Below are positions 19,707-28,033 of a DNA stretch of 64,000 nucleotides, piece by piece (within the stretch, counting starts at the first letter, position 1; each line of letters begins with the position of its first letter). Source of the stretch: Georgenia wutianyii (lineage in GTDB: Bacteria > Actinomycetota > Actinomycetes > Actinomycetales > Actinomycetaceae); NCBI RefSeq assembly GCF_006349365.1, contig NZ_CP040899.1, forward strand, positions 310,001 to 374,000. The letters run 5' to 3'. A program made the translations under genes and the position numbers. Under the pieces are notes generated by a model, which worked only from the letters and a program-made list of their open reading frames with translations, had not been told where the DNA came from and did no database searches.

Positions 19707-20753
19707 CTAGGAACGGGGAAGTCGCGGGGGCGGGCGGAACAGCGAGCCTGCTGAGCCCGCGGCATCGTCCGTGGACTGTGCAGCACCCTGGACCCGGCGC
19801 CGCTTGGCGCGCGCCCGCCTGCGCAGCTCGAAGTCCGGGTCGCGCTCGATGCCCGACAGCGCCCGCTCGTCCTCGTCCTCCGGCGCGGCGCCGTTCGGGG
19901 CGGCGGGCCAGGGCGTTGGCTCGGGCGTGACGCGGGGCGCGTCCTCCGCGCGCCCGGCCGGCGCCTGCTCCTCCTCGCGGCGGGCCGCCGGCCCCTTGGC
20001 CGGCCAGGTCGCCGTCGTCCCGCCGCTCCCGGAGCGGTGCGGCGCAGACGGTGCCTCGGTGCCGCCGAGGGCGGCGAGGCGCGTGCGCAGGTGGCTCAGC
20101 TCGGCGGTGAGGTTCTCCCGCGCCGGCTCCTCCCACGCGAGGCTGAACGGGCTGACGAACAGCCGGCGCCGCTGGAGCAGCCGGGTGAGGATCGCGATCC
20201 GGGAGACGACGTAGTCCTCCTCGGGGATGTGCGCGTACTCCTCGCGGATCGCGCGCCGGTAGGCCGCGTAGCGCTGCGGCTCCACCGCGAGGGTGGCGAG
20301 GTCCGCGTCGCACAGGGCGAGGGCGTCGACGTCACGCTCGTCGGCGTCGTGACGAGCGAGGTCGAGGATGAGCTCGGCCACCCGCTCGACGACGTCCGGC
20401 GGCACCTCGAGCGCGGTGAGGTCCTCGCGCGCCAGCTCCGCGCTGGCCACCTCGTCCTCACCGCCGCGCCCGGCGTAGGCCACCTGCGGGGAGGAGCTGA
20501 AGACCGCGCCGTGGTACCAGGCGGCCAGCCGCACGACGTCGGGGACGTGCGTCTCCTCGGCCAGCTCGTCGACGCGGGCGAGCACGTCGACGAGGTGGCG
20601 CAGGTTGTGGAACTTGCGGTCCGGCTCCTGCCAGCGCTCCACGAGCGCGCGGGCGGTCCGTTGGATCTCCCCGCGGTCGGCGCGCGCGCCCACGGCGACG
20701 GCACTGCGCACGAACGCGGAGACGAGCCACTGCGGCGCGTCGGCGTGGCTCAC
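19707..20753 (-). CDS. HD-superfamily-like protein with HG in place of HD
   Basis: A 348-residue protein. Residues 1-210 match the predicted HD phosphohydrolase fold seen at 18476-19357: RKFHNLRHLVDVLARVDEL, RLAAWYHGAVF, and ALCDADLATLA. The key His-Asp motif reads His-Gly, so metal binding may be altered. Residues 225-348 form a Pro/Ala/Glu-rich, then strongly basic tail (RRRARAKRRRVQG). I chose GTG 20753, which has GGGGAGG 4 bases upstream. It is divergent from the mog gene. Confidence 0.72.
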   Translation of the reverse strand: MSHADAPQWLVSAFVRSAVAVGARADRGEIQRTARALVERWQEPDRKFHNLRHLVDVLARVDELAEETHVPDVVRLAAWYHGAVFSSSPQVAYAGRGGEDEVASAELAREDLTALEVPPDVVERVAELILDLARHDADERDVDALALCDADLATLAVEPQRYAAYRRAIREEYAHIPEEDYVVSRIAILTRLLQRRRLFVSPFSLAWEEPARENLTAELSHLRTRLAALGGTEAPSAPHRSGSGGTTATWPAKGPAARREEEQAPAGRAEDAPRVTPEPTPWPAAPNGAAPEDEDERALSGIERDPDFELRRRARAKRRRVQGAAQSTDDAAGSAGSLFRPPPRLPRS

Positions 20754-20841
20754 CGGACCTCCCCTCATCGACTGGACATCGTAGACCTCCGCGGCCCCCA
20801 CGTGGGACCTCTGTCGGAGCGATCGCGGGTGCCCCATCACG

Positions 20842-20853
20842 TAGCCTGTCAGG
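20842..20853 (+). promoter_or_regulatory. Candidate leaderless promoter of mog/moaB
   Basis: TAGCCT at 20842-20847, followed by 6 bases and ATG 20854; no ribosome site is visible. It would drive the mog-moaE-moaA operon. Confidence 0.42.
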
Positions 20854-21330
20854 ATGCTCGACAACGTGCCTGCGACGGTCCTCACCGTCTCCACGCGGTG
20901 CAGCCGCATGGAGCGCGAGGACGTCTCCGGCCCGCTCGCCGCCCGCCTGCTCACCGAGCTCGGGCTGGCGGTCGGGGCGGTGCGCGTCGTGCCCGACGGT
21001 GTCGAGCCGGTCCGCGCCGCGCTGCGTGCGGCGCTCGAGGACGGCGCGCGCGTCGTCCTCACCACCGGCGGCACCGGTGTCAGCCCCACCGACCGCACCC
21101 CCGAGGCCACCGCCGAGGTGCTCGAGCGGCAGCTGCCCGGCGTCGTGGACGCCGTGCGTCGCCACAGCGTCGCCCCGGCCGCCGTCCTCAGCCGTGCCCT
21201 CGCCGGCACGGTGGGGGACGCCGTCGTCGTCAACGCACCGGGCAGCCCGCGCGGGGTGGAGGACACCCTCGCCGTGGTCGGCCCGCTGCTGCCCCACATC
21301 CTTGACCAGCTCGCCGGAGGAGATCACTGA
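20854..21330 (+). CDS. MogA/MoaB family molybdopterin adenylyltransferase
   Basis: A 158-residue protein of the MogA/MoaB fold, which activates molybdopterin by adenylation before metal insertion. The signature LTTGGTGVSPTDRTPEAT is complete, followed by VNAPGSPRGVEDTL. It is first in a tight operon with moaE and moaA (overlaps of 1 and 4 bases). MogA and MoaB cannot be separated by eye, so no symbol is given. Confidence 0.9.
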   Translation: MLDNVPATVLTVSTRCSRMEREDVSGPLAARLLTELGLAVGAVRVVPDGVEPVRAALRAALEDGARVVLTTGGTGVSPTDRTPEATAEVLERQLPGVVDAVRRHSVAPAAVLSRALAGTVGDAVVVNAPGSPRGVEDTLAVVGPLLPHILDQLAGGDH

Positions 21331-21758
21331 TGGGAGAGTCCACGCTCACCGCGGTCAGCGCTGAGCCGCTCGACCTGAGCACCCACCTCGCGGCTGTCTC
21401 GACCGCCTCGACCGGGGCCGTCGCGACGTTCATCGGCCAGGTCCGCGACCACAGCCCGGACGCCACCGACGCCGTCGTGCGCCTGGAGTACAGCGCCCAC
21501 CCCGACGTCGAGCGCGCCCTGGAGGAGATCGTCGCCGACGTCGTCGGACCTCACGAGGACGTGCGGGTGGCCGTGAGCCACCGCGTCGGCGTCCTCGACA
21601 TCGGCGACGTCGCGATCATCGCGTGCGCCGCCAGCTCGCACCGCGACCTCGCCTTCACCGTGTGCCGGGAGGTCGTCGAGGCCGTCAAGGCCCGGCTGCC
21701 GGTGTGGAAGAAGCAGGTCCTCGCCGACGGCAGCCATACCTGGGTGGGGTCGGCGTGA
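21330..21758 (+). CDS. moaE: MoaE, molybdopterin synthase large subunit
   Basis: A 142-residue protein that, with thiocarboxylated MoaD, converts cyclic pyranopterin monophosphate into molybdopterin. Features: GAVATFIGQVRDHSPD with the active-site Arg, VSHRVGVLDIGDVAIIACA, SSHRDLAFTVCREVVEAVK and PVWKKQVLADGSHTWVG with the catalytic Lys pair. Start and upstream stop share TGATG. MoaD is encoded nearby on the opposite strand (22791-23027). Confidence 0.95.
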   Translation: MGESTLTAVSAEPLDLSTHLAAVSTASTGAVATFIGQVRDHSPDATDAVVRLEYSAHPDVERALEEIVADVVGPHEDVRVAVSHRVGVLDIGDVAIIACAASSHRDLAFTVCREVVEAVKARLPVWKKQVLADGSHTWVGSA

Positions 21759-22777
21759 GCGTCGCGCTCTCCCCGGAGCTGGTGCACCCGCTCGTCGACC
21801 GCTACGGCCGGGTCCACACCGACCTGAGGATCTCCCTCACCGACAAGTGCTCGCTGCGCTGCACCTACTGCATGCCGGCCGAGGGTGTGCCGTGGCTCCA
21901 GCGCGACATGATCCTCACGACCGACGAGCTCGTGCGGGTCGCCGAGGTCGCCGCGGCACTCGGTGTGCGCACCGTGCGGCTCACCGGAGGGGAGCCGCTG
22001 CTGCGCAAGGACGTCGTCGAGGTCGTCGCCCGCATGTCGCGCGTCGAGAGCGCGCACGGGCCGCTCGAGCTGTCGATGACCACCAACGGCATCCTCCTGC
22101 CCAAGTTCGCCGACGACCTCGCCGCGGCCGGGCTGCAGCGGGCCAACATCAGCCTCGACACCCTGCGCGCCGACCGCTTCCACGAGCTCACCCGGCGCGA
22201 CAAGCTCGCCGAGGTGCTCGCCGGGATCGACGCCGCGAAGGCCTCCGGCATGGCCCCGGTCAAGCTCAACGTCGTGGCCATGCGGGACGTCAACGACGAC
22301 GAGATCGTCGACCTCGTCCGCTTCGCCACCGAGCGCGCCCTGGAGGTGCGGTTCATCGAGCAGATGCCGCTCGACGCCGGGCACATCTGGTCACGCGTGC
22401 GGATGGTCACCGGCGAGGAGATCCTCGAGCGGCTCGAGGAGGAGTTCCGCCTCACCCCGATGCCCGGGCGTGCCTCGGCCCCAGCCGAGCGGTTCCTCGT
22501 CGACGACGGCCCGACCACCGTCGGCATCATCCGGTCGGTGACACGGCCGTTCTGCGGGACGTGCGACCGCGTGCGGATCACCGCCGACGGCCAGCTGCGC
22601 AACTGCCTGTTCTCGCGGGAGGAGTCCGACCTCCTCACCCCGCTGCGCAACGGCGGCACCGACGACGACCTCGCCCGCGTGCTGCACACGTGCATCGCCG
22701 GCAAGCTCCCGGGTCACGGGATCAACGACCCGGACTTCCTCCAGCCGGACCGCCCGATGAGCGCGATCGGCGGCTGA
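21755..22777 (+). CDS. moaA: MoaA, GTP 3',8-cyclase (radical SAM)
   Basis: MoaA starts molybdenum-cofactor synthesis by radical cyclisation of GTP. The 340-residue protein has the radical-SAM cluster CSLRCTYC (Cys 32, 36, 39), the SAM-binding TGGEPLLRKDV, the second-cluster cysteines CGTCDRVRI and NCLFS, and the C-terminal Gly-Gly (SAIGG) needed for activity. It starts at GTG 21755 within a GTGA overlap with moaE. The partner MoaC lies just downstream on the other strand. Confidence 0.97.
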   Translation: MSVALSPELVHPLVDRYGRVHTDLRISLTDKCSLRCTYCMPAEGVPWLQRDMILTTDELVRVAEVAAALGVRTVRLTGGEPLLRKDVVEVVARMSRVESAHGPLELSMTTNGILLPKFADDLAAAGLQRANISLDTLRADRFHELTRRDKLAEVLAGIDAAKASGMAPVKLNVVAMRDVNDDEIVDLVRFATERALEVRFIEQMPLDAGHIWSRVRMVTGEEILERLEEEFRLTPMPGRASAPAERFLVDDGPTTVGIIRSVTRPFCGTCDRVRITADGQLRNCLFSREESDLLTPLRNGGTDDDLARVLHTCIAGKLPGHGINDPDFLQPDRPMSAIGG

Positions 22778-22790
22778 CGCCCGGCGCCGC

Positions 22791-23027
22791 TCAGCCCCCG
22801 GCGAACGGGGGCAGGATGTCGACGACGTCGCCCTCGGCGACGGGCGCGTCGTCCTCGCTGCGCTCGCCGTTGACGAGCACCGAGCAGCGCTGCAGCACCC
22901 GGGCGAGGTTCGCCCCGTGCCGCTCCGCGAGGACGGTGCGCAGCTGGCCCACCGTGCCCGGCTCGACCGGCTCCTCGGTGCGGCCCGCCGCCTCGGCGGC
23001 CGCCGCGAAGTACCTCACCGTGCTCAC
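22791..23027 (-). CDS. moaD: MoaD, molybdopterin synthase sulfur carrier
   Basis: A 78-residue ubiquitin-like protein ending PPFAGG; the terminal Gly is adenylated and thiocarboxylated (by the MoeB-type protein) and donates sulfur in molybdopterin synthase. The middle shows VLVNGE and VAEGDVVDILPPF. I chose GTG 23027, preceded by AAGGAGGAC and overlapping the moaC stop as GTGA; upstream codons belong to moaC. It converges on moaA with 13 bases between stops. Confidence 0.9.
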   Translation of the reverse strand: MSTVRYFAAAAEAAGRTEEPVEPGTVGQLRTVLAERHGANLARVLQRCSVLVNGERSEDDAPVAEGDVVDILPPFAGG

Positions 23028-23509
23028 TGTGCGTCCTCCTTCTCCGGCCGGCGCCACTCACCCGAGCGGCCGCCGGACTTCGCGACGAGCTCGACGTCGG
23101 TGATCGTCACCGAGCGGTCCAGCCCCTTGACCATGTCGACGACGTTGAGCGCAGCGATGCTCACCGCCGTCAGCGCCTCCATCTCCACCCCGGTGCGGTC
23201 GGCGGTGCGCACGGTCGCGGTGATCGCCACGCCGTCGTCCTCGACGACGACGTCGACGCTCACGCCGTGCACGCCGATGACGTGCGCCAGCGGCAGCAGC
23301 TCGGGGGTGCGCTTGGCGCCCGCGATGCCGGCGACGCGTGCGACGGCGAGGACGTCGCCCTTGGGCACGTCCCCCTCGCGCAGGGTGTGGACCAGCTCGG
23401 GGGAGCACCGCACCCGGCCGCGTGCGGTCGCGGTGCGCACCGTCGGGTTCTTCTCGGTGACGTCGACCATGCGCGCGTGGCCGCTGCTGTCGAGGTGGGT
23501 GAAGGTCAT
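23024..23509 (-). CDS. moaC: MoaC, cyclic pyranopterin monophosphate synthase
   Basis: MoaC rearranges the product of MoaA to cyclic pyranopterin monophosphate. The 161-residue protein has FTHLDSSGHARMVDVTEK at the N-terminus, then GDVLAVARVAGIAGAK, LLPLAHVIGV, and GVEMEALTAVSIAALNVVDM with the conserved Glu, and DMVKGLDR with the catalytic Lys/Asp region. I chose ATG 23509 by family N-terminus. It forms an operon with moaD and is divergent from moeB. Confidence 0.95.
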   Translation of the reverse strand: MTFTHLDSSGHARMVDVTEKNPTVRTATARGRVRCSPELVHTLREGDVPKGDVLAVARVAGIAGAKRTPELLPLAHVIGVHGVSVDVVVEDDGVAITATVRTADRTGVEMEALTAVSIAALNVVDMVKGLDRSVTITDVELVAKSGGRSGEWRRPEKEDAQ

Positions 23510-23604
23510 GGGCACCAGAGTCTCACCGTTCCGGGCCGGGTGCGCCGGACCATGGTCGCGGCTGACCTGGGACGTTCGGCGTCCCGCGCGGCGGCCCACC
23601 CTCC

Positions 23605-23617
23605 TACAGTGATGGGC
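23605..23617 (+). promoter_or_regulatory. Candidate leaderless promoter of moeB
   Basis: TACAGT at 23605-23610, then 7 bases and ATG 23618. A second in-frame ATG at 23612 lies inside this interval and is less likely to be used. Confidence 0.4.
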
Positions 23618-24856
23618 ATGCCGTTGCCTCCCCTGTGCGAACCGGGCCCGCCGCTCTCGCGCGAGCAGGTGCTGCGCTACTCCCGTCACCTGCTCCTCGA
23701 GCAGCTCGGTGAGGTCGGCCAGCGGCGGCTGCGCGCCGCGCGCGTCCTCGTCATGGGTGCCGGTGGCCTGGGCTCACCGGTCCTCCTCTACCTCGCCGCT
23801 GCCGGGGTGGGTCAGGTGGGCGTCGTCGACGACGACGTCGTCGAGGCGACGAACCTCCAGCGCCAGGTGCTCCACAGCACCGAGGACGTCGGGCGGCCGA
23901 AGGTCGACTCCGCGCGCGAGCACGTGCGCGCGCTCAACCCCGACGTCGACGTCGTCACCCACCACGTGCGGCTCGACGCGACGAACGCCCGGGAGGTCAT
24001 CGGCCGCTACGACCTCGTCCTGGACGGGACCGACAACTTCCCCACCCGCTACCTCGTCGCCGACGTGTGCGCCGACCTCGGCATCCCGCTCGTGTGGGGC
24101 TCGATCCTGCGCTTCGACGCCCAGGTCTCCGTCTTCTGGTCGCGGCCCCCGGCGGACGCGGGCTACCCGGCGGTCACGCTGCGCGACCTGTTCCCCTCCC
24201 CGCCGCCTCCCGGCGCCACCCCCTCGTGCGGGCAGGCCGGGGTGCTCGGTGCGATGTGCGGGCAGGTCGGTTCGCTCATGGCGGCCGAGGCCGTCAAGCT
24301 CGTCGCCGGGGTCGGTGAGCCGCTCCTCGGCCGGGTGGCCGTGCTCGACGTCCTCGCGGCCCGCTGGAGCGAGCTGCCGCTGCGCCCGCGCCGCGACCCG
24401 GTGCCCCCGCGGACCCTCGACGAGCTCGGCTACGACCCGCTCGGGGTGCCGGTGAGCGTCAACGCGGCGGCGGTCCTGGCCGCCGGTCCGGCGCAGGCGC
24501 CCGGCGACGCCGGTCCCACCATCACCGCCGCCGCCCTCGCCGAGCGCCTCGCCGCCCGGGAGCGCGGGCAGGACGACTTCGTCCTGCTGGACGTCCGGGA
24601 GGCCACCGAACGGGCGATCGTCTCGATCCCCGGCGCGCTCACCGTGCCGCTCGAGAGGCTCATCGCCGACCCGCTCGCCGCGCGGGAGGTCGGCGTGGAG
24701 CCGGGGGACGTCGTCGTCGTCCACTGCCTGTCCGGCGGCCGGTCCGCCATGGCCCAGCGCATCCTGCGCGACGCCGGCTACGGCGACGTCACGAACCTCG
24801 AGGGCGGGGTCCGGGCGTGGGTGGCGCAGGTCGACCCGAGCCTGCCGGTCTACTGA
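23618..24856 (+). CDS. moeB: MoeB/MoeZ-type adenylyltransferase with rhodanese domain
   Basis: A 412-residue protein combining an E1-like adenylating domain (about 1-270: GAGGLGSPVLLYLAAAGVG, NLQRQVLH, DGTDNFPTRY, CGQAGVLGAM with the active-site Cys) and a C-terminal rhodanese domain (about 300-412: LLDVREATE and VHCLSGGRSAM with the persulfide Cys). It activates the MoaD C-terminus and supplies its sulfur, and in actinobacteria such proteins may also serve other sulfur carriers. ATG 23612 is an alternative start. moeA begins 11 bases downstream. Confidence 0.93.
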   Translation: MPLPPLCEPGPPLSREQVLRYSRHLLLEQLGEVGQRRLRAARVLVMGAGGLGSPVLLYLAAAGVGQVGVVDDDVVEATNLQRQVLHSTEDVGRPKVDSAREHVRALNPDVDVVTHHVRLDATNAREVIGRYDLVLDGTDNFPTRYLVADVCADLGIPLVWGSILRFDAQVSVFWSRPPADAGYPAVTLRDLFPSPPPPGATPSCGQAGVLGAMCGQVGSLMAAEAVKLVAGVGEPLLGRVAVLDVLAARWSELPLRPRRDPVPPRTLDELGYDPLGVPVSVNAAAVLAAGPAQAPGDAGPTITAAALAERLAARERGQDDFVLLDVREATERAIVSIPGALTVPLERLIADPLAAREVGVEPGDVVVVHCLSGGRSAMAQRILRDAGYGDVTNLEGGVRAWVAQVDPSLPVY

Positions 24857-24867
24857 GGGGGACGCCC

Positions 24868-26082
24868 GTGATCACCGTCGAGGAGTACCAGGAGTCCGTG
24901 CTCGCGCGGGTGGAGCCGCTCGCGCCGCGACGCGTGCCGGTCGCCCAGGCCCACGGGCTGCACCTGGCCGAGGACGTCACCGCGGTGCTCGCCGTCCCAC
25001 CCTTCACGAACTCGGCGATGGACGGCTTCGCGGTGCGGGCCGCCGACGTCTCCGGCGCGCCCGTGTCGCTGCCCGTCGCCGGTGACGTGCCGGCCGGGAC
25101 GACCCACCCCGTCGCCGTGCCGCCCGGCGGTGCCGTGCGGATCATGACCGGCGCGCCCCTGCCCGCCGGGGCCGACGCCGTCGTGCCCGTCGAGCTCACC
25201 GACCAGCCGCCGGGTGCCGTGGTGCTGCCGCCCGCCGTCGAGGTGCGCCGCGCCGTCGCCGTCGGCGCCCACGTGCGCTCGGCGGGGGAGGACGTGCGCC
25301 CCGGGGACACCGTGCTCGCCGCCGGGACCCTCCTCGGCGCCACCCAGCTGTCCGCCGCGGTCTCCGCCGGCCACGGCGAGCTCCTCGTCCGGCCCCGTCC
25401 GCGCGTCGGCGTCCTCGCCACCGGCGACGAGCTGTGCCCGCCGGGCACCGACCCCGGGCCCGGCCGCATCCCCGACTCCAACAGCGTCCTCGTCGCCGGC
25501 CTCGTCCGGGAGGCGGGGTGCGAGCCCGTCGTGCTCGGCGCCGTGGGCGACGACCCCGAGCGGCTGAGCGAGGTCGTCGCCGCCGCCCTCCCCGGGATCG
25601 ACGCGCTCGTCACCTCCGGCGGGGTGAGCGTGGGGACCAAGGACGTCGTCAAGGCGGCGCTCGCCGACCGGATCGGCTTCACCAAGGTCGCGATGCAGCC
25701 GGGCAAGCCGCAGGGCTTCGGGGTGCTCGATGGCCGGGTCCCCGTCTTCGCGCTGCCGGGCAACCCGGTGAGCGTGCTCGTCTCCTTCCACGTCCACGTG
25801 GCGCCGGGCCTGCGCCGCCTCCTCGGGCTGCCCGCCCGGCTCCCGCTCGCCCGGGCGAGGGCCGCCGTCGCGTGGCGCTGCCCGGCCGGCCGACGGCAGT
25901 TCGTCCCGGTGGTGCTCGAGGACGACGGCGTGGACCTGCCCTCGGTGCGACCCGCCTCCGCGGGCGGTTCGGCCTCCCACCTCGTCGCCTCGCTCGCGGC
26001 CGCGGAGGCGCTCGCCGTCGTCGCGGAGGACGTCGACGCCGTCGCGCCCGGCGACGAGGTCGGGCTGCTCAGGTGGAGCTGA
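24868..26082 (+). CDS. moeA: MoeA, molybdopterin molybdenumtransferase
   Basis: MoeA inserts molybdate into adenylated molybdopterin. The 404-residue protein shows PPFTNSAMDGFAVRAAD at the N-terminus, RIMTGAPLPAGADAVV, the MogA-like fold with PDSNS, VTSGGVSVGTKD and the PGKPQGFG / ALPGNPVSV blocks, then a C-terminal beta domain. GTG 24868 follows GAGGGGGACG. The mobA start lies inside the end of this gene. Confidence 0.95.
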   Translation: MITVEEYQESVLARVEPLAPRRVPVAQAHGLHLAEDVTAVLAVPPFTNSAMDGFAVRAADVSGAPVSLPVAGDVPAGTTHPVAVPPGGAVRIMTGAPLPAGADAVVPVELTDQPPGAVVLPPAVEVRRAVAVGAHVRSAGEDVRPGDTVLAAGTLLGATQLSAAVSAGHGELLVRPRPRVGVLATGDELCPPGTDPGPGRIPDSNSVLVAGLVREAGCEPVVLGAVGDDPERLSEVVAAALPGIDALVTSGGVSVGTKDVVKAALADRIGFTKVAMQPGKPQGFGVLDGRVPVFALPGNPVSVLVSFHVHVAPGLRRLLGLPARLPLARARAAVAWRCPAGRRQFVPVVLEDDGVDLPSVRPASAGGSASHLVASLAAAEALAVVAEDVDAVAPGDEVGLLRWS

Positions 26083-26717
26083 GCCACGACGCGATCGTGC
26101 TGGCCGGGGGCACCGGCCGCAGGCTCGGCGGGGTGCTCAAGCCGCAGGTGACCGTGCGCGGGCGCCGGCTGCTGGACCACGTGCTCGACGCGACGACGGG
26201 GGCGCGGCGCGTCGTCGTCGTCGCCCCGGAGGCGGTGCCGGTGCCCGACGGCGTCCTGCGCACCCTGGAGGACCCGCCGCACGGCGGGCCGGTCGCGGGG
26301 ATCGCGGCCGGGCTGGCTGCGCTCGCGGACCCCGCGCCGGTCGTGCTGCTCCTCGCCTGCGACCTGCCCGGGGCCGCCGCCGCGGTGCCCCGGCTGCTCG
26401 CGACCGCCGGGGACCTCGCGCTGCCGGGCGGGCGGAACTCGGCTGTCGTGCGGAACTCGGCTGTCGCGGGGGAGGTGGTGGGAGGTGTCGACGGGGTGGT
26501 CGTGCGGGACGTCTCGGGGCGGGAGCAGTGGCTCCTCGGGCTCTACTCGACGGCGGCCCTCGCCGGGCGGGTCGGCGAGCTCGCCGCGGCCGGGCGGGTG
26601 CGCGGCGGCTCGGTCCGCGACCTCCTCGGCCCGCTCCACCTCGGCACGGTCCTCGCGAGCGCGGAGGAGAGCCGCGACGTCGACACCTGGGCCGACCGCG
26701 ACGCCCTCGAGCGGTAG
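26073..26717 (+). CDS. mobA: MobA-type molybdenum cofactor guanylyltransferase
   Basis: A 214-residue nucleotidyltransferase-fold protein that probably joins GMP to the molybdenum cofactor, giving the bis-MGD form required by NarG. It has the signature LAGGTGRRLGGVLKP, PPHGGPVAGIAAGL and LLACDLPGA with the metal-binding Asp. An 18-base tandem duplication at 26432-26467 repeats residues RNSAV in the middle. The start is placed at GTG 26073, overlapping moeA. The protein is divergent enough that CTP/GTP specificity should not be assumed. Confidence 0.85.
   Translation: MELSHDAIVLAGGTGRRLGGVLKPQVTVRGRRLLDHVLDATTGARRVVVVAPEAVPVPDGVLRTLEDPPHGGPVAGIAAGLAALADPAPVVLLLACDLPGAAAAVPRLLATAGDLALPGGRNSAVVRNSAVAGEVVGGVDGVVVRDVSGREQWLLGLYSTAALAGRVGELAAAGRVRGGSVRDLLGPLHLGTVLASAEESRDVDTWADRDALER
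26432..26467 (+). repeat. 18-bp tandem duplication inside mobA
   Basis: GCGGAACTCGGCTGTCGT (26432-26449) is followed directly by the same 18 bases with the last base changed to C (26450-26467). It keeps the frame and duplicates six residues. Confidence 0.9.
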
Positions 26718-26805
26718 GCCCGGGCCCACCACTCGTCAAACGACCCGAACCCCTGCATAATCGCCAGCACGGTCGGGCCGGGGGGCCTGCCGGGGGGAGG
26801 GCACC

Positions 26806-28017
26806 ATGTCCGAGCTCGACGCAGGACCGACAGGGACCGGCTCGACGAGGTCGCCCGGGTCCATGCTGGCCCTCGCCACGATCGGGTTCCTCGTCAACTT
26901 CTGGGCCTGGAACCTCATCTCCCCGCTCGGCTCCTCCTACGGGGAGGACCTCGACCTCACTCCGTTCCAGGTCTCCGTCATCGTCGCCGTCCCGGTGATC
27001 GTCGGGTCCCTGGGGCGCATCCCCGTCGGGGCGCTCACCGACCGCTTCGGGGCACGGGTGATGTTCCCGGCGGTCAGTCTCGTGACCATCGTGCCGACGC
27101 TGTTCGTCGGCTTCGTCGCCAACAGCTTCGTGCTCCTCGTCATCGGCGGGTTCCTCCTCGGCATCGGCGGCACCGCCTTCGCCGTCGGGATCCCCTTCGT
27201 CAACGCCTGGTACCCGCCGGCACGGCGCGGGCTCGCCCTCGGGGTCTTCGGGATGGGCACCGCCGGGACCGCCGTCGCCGCGTTCACCACCGTCGCCATC
27301 GCCGACCGCTTCGGCCGCGCCGGCCCCTTCGTCCTCGTCGCCGTCGTCCTCGCCGTCTACGCCGCCGTCGCCTGGGTCGTGCTGCGCGACTCGCCCGCCC
27401 GGCCTCCGGCGGCGACCGGCTCGATGCTCTCCCGGACGTGGCGCACGCTGCGGATGCCGGTGACGCTCCAGCTCTCCCTCATCTACGCCCTGGCCTTCGG
27501 CGGGTTCGTCGCCTTCAGCGTCTACCTGCCCACCTACCTCATCAACGACTTCGACCTCACCCGCTCCGACGCCTCGTTCCGCACCGCCGGGTTCATCGTG
27601 CTCGCGGTCGTCGCCCGGCCGGTCGGCGGCTGGCTCTCCGACCGCTTCCACCCGGTGCCGGTGCTCGTGTGGTGCTTCGTCGTCGCCGGGGTCGGCGCGA
27701 CGCTCGCCGCCCTGCGCCTCGACCTCGTCCCGGTCGGCACGGTCGCGTTCCTCGCCATGGCCGCCGCCCTCGGTGCCGCCTCCGGCGCCTGCTTCGCCCT
27801 CGTCGCGAAGCTCGCCCCGCCCGACGCCGTCGGCTCGGTCACCGGGATCGTCGGCGCCGCAGGCGGCCTCGGCGGCTTCTTCCCGCCCCTCGTCATGGGC
27901 GCCGTCTACGGCGCCACCGGGGCGTACACCATCGGTTTCGTCCTCCTGGCGCTCAGCGCCCTGGGCGTGGCCGCCTTCACCTGGTGGCCCGTCCGCCGGG
28001 TGGCCCGCACCGCCTGA
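26806..28017 (+). CDS. narK: NarK-type nitrate/nitrite transporter (MFS)
   Basis: A 403-residue major facilitator with about 12 membrane helices. It has GRIPVGALTDRFGAR after helix 2 and the nitrate-porter stretch GIGGTAFAVGIPFVNAW followed by GVFGMGTAGTA, where many NarK proteins have GNxG; the second motif region reads GAAGGLGGFFPP. It likely imports nitrate and/or exports nitrite for the reductase encoded next. GGGGGGAGGGCACC precedes ATG 26806. The gap to narG is 16 bases, so one operon is likely. Confidence 0.9.
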   Translation: MSELDAGPTGTGSTRSPGSMLALATIGFLVNFWAWNLISPLGSSYGEDLDLTPFQVSVIVAVPVIVGSLGRIPVGALTDRFGARVMFPAVSLVTIVPTLFVGFVANSFVLLVIGGFLLGIGGTAFAVGIPFVNAWYPPARRGLALGVFGMGTAGTAVAAFTTVAIADRFGRAGPFVLVAVVLAVYAAVAWVVLRDSPARPPAATGSMLSRTWRTLRMPVTLQLSLIYALAFGGFVAFSVYLPTYLINDFDLTRSDASFRTAGFIVLAVVARPVGGWLSDRFHPVPVLVWCFVVAGVGATLAALRLDLVPVGTVAFLAMAAALGAASGACFALVAKLAPPDAVGSVTGIVGAAGGLGGFFPPLVMGAVYGATGAYTIGFVLLALSALGVAAFTWWPVRRVARTA

Positions 28018-28033
28018 CCGCGAGAGGACACTC

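Noticed and set aside
26718..26805. FNR/NarL-type box before narK
   Set aside because: I looked for a recognisable symmetrical site in the short gap and saw none that was convincing.
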